NCBI GenBank assembly: GCA_023415595.1
Contig: JAEZJW010000067.1
Span: 1-27,104 of the forward strand
Direction of reading: 5' to 3'
DNA: 27,104 bases
From: Bacillota bacterium
GTDB lineage: Bacteria > Bacillota > Clostridia > Lachnospirales > Lachnospiraceae
This document shows positions 23,303 to 27,104 of this stretch, piece by piece; the stretch's first letter is position 1; every line of letters begins with the position of its first letter. The position numbers were made by a program, and so were the translations under genes. Below the pieces are notes generated by a model that saw nothing but the letters and a program-made list of their open reading frames with translations, did not search any database and had not been told where the DNA came from.

Positions 23303-23900
23303 GGTTATCGTATTTGATATCGGAAATGTCCTGGCTCCCTTTGTCTGGGAGGATTGTATCAGGGAGCATGGCTTTTCGGAAGAGATGGTCGTAAGGATTG
23401 GGAAGGCAACGGTAAATCACCCTCTGTGGAGGGAGATGGACCGCAGTATGACCTTAGAAGAGGATTTGATTGAACAGTTTATGGCTAATGATCCTGAAAT
23501 CGCCTCCGAGATCAGGCAGTTCATCTTATACAGTGATACGGCAGTCAGGGAATTTGACTATGCGGCAGGATTAATTAAGAGCCTAAAGGAAAATGGCTAT
23601 CAGGTATACCTTCTGTCCAACTATGGAGGCAGGAATTTTCAATATGCACTGGAGCATTTCTCATTTATCGGGCTTGCTGACGGAGGAGTGATATCCTATG
23701 AAGTAGGAAGTGTCAAGCCGGAGCCGGGAATCTTCGAGGCACTGATTAAGAAATACGATTTGAAGCCGGAGGAGGCAGTATTCCTGGATGATGTGAGGAC
23801 GAACATTGATGCTGCTGCAAAGCATGGGTTCCATACCATACATTTTAAGAACTTAGATCAGGCTTTGGAGGAGATGCGCAGCCTGAAGGTCAGAATATAA
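23295..23900 (+). CDS. HAD family phosphatase (YihX-like)
   Basis: A 201-residue haloacid-dehalogenase-like hydrolase, probably a sugar-phosphate or small phosphoester phosphatase. Motif I is DIGNV with the nucleophile Asp8; Gly replaces the usual second Asp, as in the YihX-type subgroup (DLGNV). Motif II is LLSNYG, motif III Lys141 in SVKPEPG, and motif IV the FLDDVRTN loop with Asp165-Asp166. The helical cap (about 15-80) is of type 1. The gene starts inside the last codons of the VOC gene and is followed by a hairpin terminator. The pairing with a VOC protein suggests repair or detoxification of a metabolite, which is an inference. Confidence 0.87.
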   Translation: MIKVIVFDIGNVLAPFVWEDCIREHGFSEEMVVRIGKATVNHPLWREMDRSMTLEEDLIEQFMANDPEIASEIRQFILYSDTAVREFDYAAGLIKSLKENGYQVYLLSNYGGRNFQYALEHFSFIGLADGGVISYEVGSVKPEPGIFEALIKKYDLKPEEAVFLDDVRTNIDAAAKHGFHTIHFKNLDQALEEMRSLKVRI

Positions 23901-23915
23901 GAAAAACATAAAAAC

Positions 23916-23970
23916 AAAGAGGGCTTATGCCTGGCTGTTTTACAGCTGAGTCATAAGCCCCCTTCTTGAT
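23916..23970. terminator. Bidirectional terminator between convergent genes
   Basis: GGGCTTATG (23921-23929) pairs with CATAAGCCC (23952-23960), extended by the AAGA and CTTCTT flanks. It serves the HAD gene on the plus strand and the small minus-strand gene ending at 23976. Confidence 0.7.
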
Positions 23971-23975
23971 TAGTT

Positions 23976-24101
23976 TTAAGAATTCTTTTTAGGCTTCTTG
24001 ATTACTTCCGGTTCAGGCATAATCGGTTTTAAGGACGGCATTATACCTGTATCAGACTTTTTCTTCTTCTTTACTTCTTTTTTAATATCTCTATTCGCCA
24101 T
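23976..24101 (-). CDS. Small Lys-rich protein (41 aa)
   Basis: A 41-residue gene. The protein starts MANRDIKKEVKKKKKSD, continues with a Pro/Met-rich middle (IMPSLKPIMPEPEVI) and ends KKPKKNS: strongly basic, no membrane segment, likely disordered, possibly nucleic-acid or ribosome associated. AGAGGAG lies 9 nt before the ATG. A promoter is visible at 24141-24169 and a bidirectional terminator follows the stop, so the whole unit is well formed. I recall similar short Lys-rich hypotheticals in Clostridia but cannot name a function. Confidence 0.7.
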   Translation of the reverse strand: MANRDIKKEVKKKKKSDTGIMPSLKPIMPEPEVIKKPKKNS

Positions 24102-24140
24102 ATTTTTCACTCCTCTTTGCTAATTTCATCCGATACCTAT

Positions 24141-24169
24141 ATTATAATAACTTACAGGGAATTCGTCCA
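24141..24169 (-). promoter_or_regulatory. Promoter of the small Lys-rich gene
   Basis: On the minus strand, TGGACG (24164-24169), a 17-bp spacer and TATAAT (24141-24146), about 40 bp upstream of the ATG. Confidence 0.6.
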
Positions 24170-24233
24170 GTAGAAATTTGAGAAGGTGGACAAACTTCGG
24201 AAATAATTACCACCGGGAACAAAGGAAGTTACA

Positions 24234-24262
24234 TTGACAATTGATACTTAAATTGATAGCAT
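24234..24262 (+). promoter_or_regulatory. Promoter of the chitinase gene
   Basis: TTGACA (24234-24239), a 17-bp spacer and TAGCAT (24257-24262), leaving a leader of about 110 nt. Confidence 0.6.
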
Positions 24263-24380
24263 ATTATTATAACTAATGTCGAATATAATCAAAAAATCTG
24301 GACTAGGAGGCAGAGTACTTACTATTTATTACCTGGATTTGAAGCATAACAATACGAGACACAAGATGAAGGAGACTATG

Positions 24381-26006
24381 ATGAAGAAGGGAATATTCCA
24401 GAAGAAAAGACTAATCGTAATGCTAATTACACTTGTATTCATTCTTTCCAACTTATCCAGCTCTACCGTATTCGCAGCTAAGCCTGCTAGAAGTGATACG
24501 AAACCTCCTACAGCACCTACTAATCTGAGGGTAACCGATATTAATACATCCTCAGTCTCCCTAACCTGGAATCCAAGTTCTGATAATAATGGTGTTATGG
24601 GATATGAAATTTACATGAATGGCAGATCCCTCGGAAAAATCACTGAAATCAGTTATACAGTAAGTAATCTTAGTTCAAGTGTTACATATCAATTTTATGT
24701 GAAAGCATATGATGCCGCTAATAATTTATCGTCATCGAGCAACACGCTGAGTGTCACTACAGCCGCCGCCCCGGTACCAACTGCGACACCGACTCCGGTA
24801 CCAACTGCGACACCAACTCCGGTACCAACTGCGACACCAACTCCGATACCGACTGCAACACCTACTCCGGTACCAACTGCGGCACCGACCCCGATGCCGA
24901 CTATAACACCAACACCGGTGCCTACCGTGACACCGACTCCGATTCCTGTCTCTTCAAAACAGATGATCGGATATTATGCGGCATGGGCAGCTTACTCCGG
25001 TTATACCCCTGACAAAATAGATGCGAGCAAGCTGACAGTAATTAATTACGCATTCGCTAATATAGGGAGTGATTTTAAGCTGATGTTAGGTTATCCAGAT
25101 GTTGATCCGGCTAATATCAGTAAACTGAACGCCTTGAAGGCTGTCAATCCGAAGTTGAAGACTGTCATAGCGGTCGGAGGCTGGTCCTGGTCCGGAAGAT
25201 TCTCGGATGCGGCTCTTACGGAGGAATCGCGGAATACCTTTGCGGACAGCTGCGTGGAATTTATAGTGAAATATGGGTTTGACGGAGTTGATATTGACTG
25301 GGAATATCCGGTATCCGGTGGACTCGCCAGCAATATCAGACGTCCTGAGGACAAACAGAACTTTACACTTCTGATGCGTACGATAAGGGAAAAGCTTGAT
25401 GCAAGAGAACAGCTGGATGGCAGGGAATACCTGCTGACCTTTGCAGGAGCTGCCAGCAGCGGATATATTAAAAATGTTGAGCTCAGCCTCCTGTCACAAT
25501 ATGTGGATTATGCCAATGTCATGACTTATGACATCCATGGCTCCTGGGATCCGTACACGGATTTTAATGCTCCACTCTACGGTAACAGCGATATTACCCA
25601 GCAATATAAGTGGAGTGTGGATCAGAGCATCAAAGCCTGGCTAAGCTCCGGCTTCCCGAAAGAGAAGCTGGTGATGGGTGTACCATTCTACGGATATATC
25701 TATAAAGCGGTAGGGAATGTAAATAAGGGGTTATATCAGACCTACTCGGGCTGTGCTTCGATCAGCTATGCAAATATTGCAGCCAACTACTTGAAGGATT
25801 CCACTTATGTACGTTATTTCCATCAGCAATCAATGGTTCCCTGGTTATTTAACGGAACCACCTTCATCTCCTACGAAGACGAACAATCTATGGCGCTGAA
25901 AGCTCAGTATGTAAAGGATAATGGTCTTGCAGGGGTAATGATCTGGGAGCTTAATCAGGACCCTGACAGAGTACTCCTTAATGCGTTATTTAATGGTTTA
26001 AGATAA
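24381..26006 (+). CDS. Secreted GH18 chitinase with FN3 domain
   Basis: A 541-residue secreted glycoside hydrolase. It has a signal peptide (basic MKKGIFQKKR, hydrophobic core, cleavage probably after Ala33 in VFAA-K), a fibronectin type III domain (about 39-128), a Pro/Thr linker of repeated PVPTATPT (about 131-192) and a GH18 catalytic domain (about 194-541). The active-site motif DGVDIDWEY gives the catalytic acid Glu308 after Asp304/Asp306. The SxGG-type strand reads IAVGGWSW, and the GVPFYG and VMIWELNQD strands complete the barrel. It should cleave chitin or related beta-1,4-N-acetylglucosamine polymers outside the cell. The start is ATG 24381 (GAAGGAG 6 nt upstream); the frame extends to ATG 24276 but without a ribosome binding site and with a non-signal N-terminus. 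No cell-wall anchor is seen. Confidence 0.9.
   Translation: MKKGIFQKKRLIVMLITLVFILSNLSSSTVFAAKPARSDTKPPTAPTNLRVTDINTSSVSLTWNPSSDNNGVMGYEIYMNGRSLGKITEISYTVSNLSSSVTYQFYVKAYDAANNLSSSSNTLSVTTAAAPVPTATPTPVPTATPTPVPTATPTPIPTATPTPVPTAAPTPMPTITPTPVPTVTPTPIPVSSKQMIGYYAAWAAYSGYTPDKIDASKLTVINYAFANIGSDFKLMLGYPDVDPANISKLNALKAVNPKLKTVIAVGGWSWSGRFSDAALTEESRNTFADSCVEFIVKYGFDGVDIDWEYPVSGGLASNIRRPEDKQNFTLLMRTIREKLDAREQLDGREYLLTFAGAASSGYIKNVELSLLSQYVDYANVMTYDIHGSWDPYTDFNAPLYGNSDITQQYKWSVDQSIKAWLSSGFPKEKLVMGVPFYGYIYKAVGNVNKGLYQTYSGCASISYANIAANYLKDSTYVRYFHQQSMVPWLFNGTTFISYEDEQSMALKAQYVKDNGLAGVMIWELNQDPDRVLLNALFNGLR
24771..24950 (+). repeat. 24-bp tandem repeats encoding the PT linker
   Basis: About seven imperfect 24-bp units of the type CCGGTACCAACTGCGACACC, each coding PVPTATPT or a variant. 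The first three are nearly identical and later ones diverge. The array is expected to vary in copy number between strains. Confidence 0.85.
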
Positions 26007-26016
26007 TACAATGTAT

Positions 26017-26059
26017 AAGGACTTTCAAACGTACTCAGTATCGTTTGAAAGTCCTTTTT
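26017..26059 (+). terminator. Terminator of the chitinase gene
   Basis: A perfect 15-bp stem (26017-26031 with 26042-26056), a 10-nt loop, and a run of five T residues (26055-26059). Confidence 0.9.
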
Positions 26060-26162
26060 AGGTCAGCTTAAGAGTGGAAATGATACAAGATAATTATAAG
26101 TATCCTAAGATTTCTAAGGTTTATTATAAATAATAGTAATAGTAATTATTATTAAAAAGGAC

Positions 26163-26191
26163 TTTACACAGTATAATATATGGTATATAAT
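26163..26191 (+). promoter_or_regulatory. Promoter of the cobalamin-binding gene
   Basis: TTTACA (26163-26168), a 17-bp spacer and TATAAT (26186-26191), about 98 bp before the start codon. The surrounding DNA is very AT-rich. Confidence 0.65.
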
Positions 26192-26288
26192 GTAATTAAA
26201 AAATCTTTAAGGATAAAGTGGGACTACTGGCTACTAATAGTAAAATACATAATCGGATTTAAACACTTATTTGGAGGGAGATAAAGGA

Positions 26289-26864
26289 ATGATAAGCATT
26301 TATGATCAATTCCATCAGTATTTTAAAGAGGAAAATAAGGAAATGGCAGTTACCTATATCCTTGATCAGCTGGAGCGGGGGGAACTGGATGTAATTACAT
26401 TGTATGAGAAGATATTAGCGCCTATGCTGAATCATATGACCTGCGAGCTGGAGGATCAGAGAATCTGCATCTGGAAGGAGCACGTAAAAACCGCGATGGT
26501 CAGAACCATTGTGGAAGGCTGTTATCCTTATGTTTTGGCTTTAAGACAGAAGCTTAACCTGCCGGCAAGGGGAATAGCTGCGATACTCTGCCCGCCCGAT
26601 GAATATCATGATCTCGGAGCAAGAATGGCAGCTGATTTCTTCACTATCTGCGGATATCAGGCGATCTACGTAGGAAGCAATACACCCTATAAGGATTTTT
26701 ATAATGCGGTCCATGTCATCCACCCGGATATCGTGGCCATCAGTGTAAGCAATTATTATAATCTGTTTGTAACCAAGAAAATGATTGAGGAGCTTAAGGC
26801 AGCCGTTGGCAATCAGCTGAAAGTAGTAGTAGGCGGCCATGCCTTTGAGGAAGCTCCGGAGTAA
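26289..26864 (+). CDS. Cobalamin-binding protein, cut short by a premature stop
   Basis: A 191-residue frame. Residues ~1-90 form a helical cap like that of CarH or methyltransferase-associated B12 proteins (IWKEHVKTAMVR has the W-x-E-H pattern). Residues ~92-191 are a B12-binding Rossmann domain with E105-Y-H107-D-L-G110, where His107 is the probable cobalt ligand, and GGHAF. There is no DNA-binding domain. After TAA (26862-26864) the same frame continues 26 codons with plausible domain ending (YKLVGADSYARSFEDIRRLA) and stops at 26943-26945, overlapping the permease start by 4 bp. The full gene was therefore probably 26289-26945, 218 codons, and lacks its last strand and helix here. Start ATG 26289 has GGAGGGAG and AAAGGA upstream; TTG 26271 is rejected. 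Possible light or cobalamin sensor for the ABC transporter; may be a pseudogene. Confidence 0.75.
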   Translation: MISIYDQFHQYFKEENKEMAVTYILDQLERGELDVITLYEKILAPMLNHMTCELEDQRICIWKEHVKTAMVRTIVEGCYPYVLALRQKLNLPARGIAAILCPPDEYHDLGARMAADFFTICGYQAIYVGSNTPYKDFYNAVHVIHPDIVAISVSNYYNLFVTKKMIEELKAAVGNQLKVVVGGHAFEEAPE

Positions 26865-26941
26865 TATAAATTAGTCGGAGCCGATAGCTACGCGAGATCC
26901 TTCGAAGATATTCGCCGTTTGGCAGAAGGAGGAATTGGAGT

Positions 26942-27104
26942 ATGAAATTAGGTTTCAAGGTAGCACTCAGATTTTTAAGATCCAACCGAGGACAAACGCT
27001 GCTTATTATCTTCGGTATCGCTATCGGTGTCTCCGTGCAGATCTTCATCGGATCCTTAATCCAGGGATTGCAGAAGGGCCTGGTGGAAAAAACGATTGGT
27101 TTCT
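26942..27104 (+). CDS. ABC transporter permease, FtsX/MacB type (3' partial)
   Basis: The first 54 residues of a protein that runs off the window. A short basic start (MKLGFKVALRFLRSNRGQ) is followed by a hydrophobic segment (TLLIIFGIAIGVSVQIFIGSL) and the amphipathic QGLQKGLVEKTIG. This is the typical N-terminus of FtsX/LolC/MacB-like permeases, whose first membrane helix precedes a large extracytoplasmic domain. AAGGAGG (26926-26932) lies 9 nt before the ATG. Its ATG overlaps the TGA of the restored cobalamin-binding frame, so the two belong to one operon. An ATPase partner would be expected outside the window. Confidence 0.75.
   Translation, partial: MKLGFKVALRFLRSNRGQTLLIIFGIAIGVSVQIFIGSLIQGLQKGLVEKTIGF

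Noticed and set aside
24276..24380. Upstream extension of the chitinase frame from ATG 24276
   Set aside because: No ribosome binding site; it would bury the signal peptide behind 35 extra residues.
1..27104. CRISPR array, tRNA, rRNA, insertion sequence, toxin-antitoxin or defence system
   Set aside because: No direct-repeat/spacer pattern, transposase, tRNA cloverleaf or defence-family motif was seen on either strand. The only regular tandem repeat is the coding PT linker at 24771-24950.

Overview
The window looks like chromosomal DNA of a low-to-moderate GC Gram-positive anaerobe of the Clostridia, most likely Lachnospiraceae. The support is a GGGtGRT-family protein, meso-diaminopimelate dehydrogenase, a bifunctional homocysteine methyltransferase/methylene-THF reductase, a DUF2975 + XRE + DUF4173 cluster, an Lsa/CplR-like ABC-F protein, strong AGGAGG ribosome binding sites and many 17-bp-spaced TTGACA/TATAAT promoters. 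No tRNA, rRNA, CRISPR array, transposase or phage gene was recognised. This is mostly housekeeping chromosome with several interesting regulatory regions.

Layout. 1-4.3 kb: the end of a GGGtGRT gene, a membrane-anchored alpha/beta hydrolase, and a membrane PAS-GGDEF-EAL cyclic-di-GMP protein. 4.3-5.2 kb: one or two small minus-strand genes around a ~91-bp palindromic element. 5.2-6.7 kb: an L-fucose/L-arabinose-isomerase-family gene on the minus strand, with a palindromic operator candidate at its promoter. 6.9-11.9 kb: a methionine/one-carbon operon of Hcy methyltransferase-MTHFR, a membrane protein, and a MetH without reactivation domain. 12.0-14.5 kb: DUF2975, an XRE regulator and a DUF4173 membrane protein. 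14.5-16.7 kb: a structured RNA or palindromic element with its own promoter, then two family-2 glycosyltransferases. 16.7-18.6 kb: ilvN-ilvC with a long leader. 18.7-20.5 kb: ddh (lysine/peptidoglycan) and a soluble lytic transglycosylase. 20.6-22.6 kb: an ABC-F ribosome-protection gene behind an attenuator. 22.7-23.9 kb: a VOC protein and a HAD phosphatase, overlapping. 24 kb: a 41-residue Lys-rich minus-strand protein. 24.2-26.0 kb: a secreted FN3-GH18 chitinase. 26.2 kb to the end: a cobalamin-binding protein with a premature stop, then the start of an FtsX-type permease.

Three regulatory or degenerative signals stand out. (i) The ABC-F leader (20612-21004) has a complete three-way set of mutually exclusive pairings plus a 6-codon upstream ORF lying over the first strand, which is the layout of a ribosome-stalling attenuator. 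(ii) 14537-14686 carries four alternating GGCGGAT/ATCCGCC blocks that can form two incompatible folds around a branched core, preceded by a promoter. (iii) The B12-binding gene is interrupted by TAA at 26862-26864. The same frame continues with plausible domain sequence and ends in an ATGA overlap with the next gene, so the stop looks like a nonsense mutation or a readthrough site.

All family assignments are from reading protein motifs by eye; no database search was possible.
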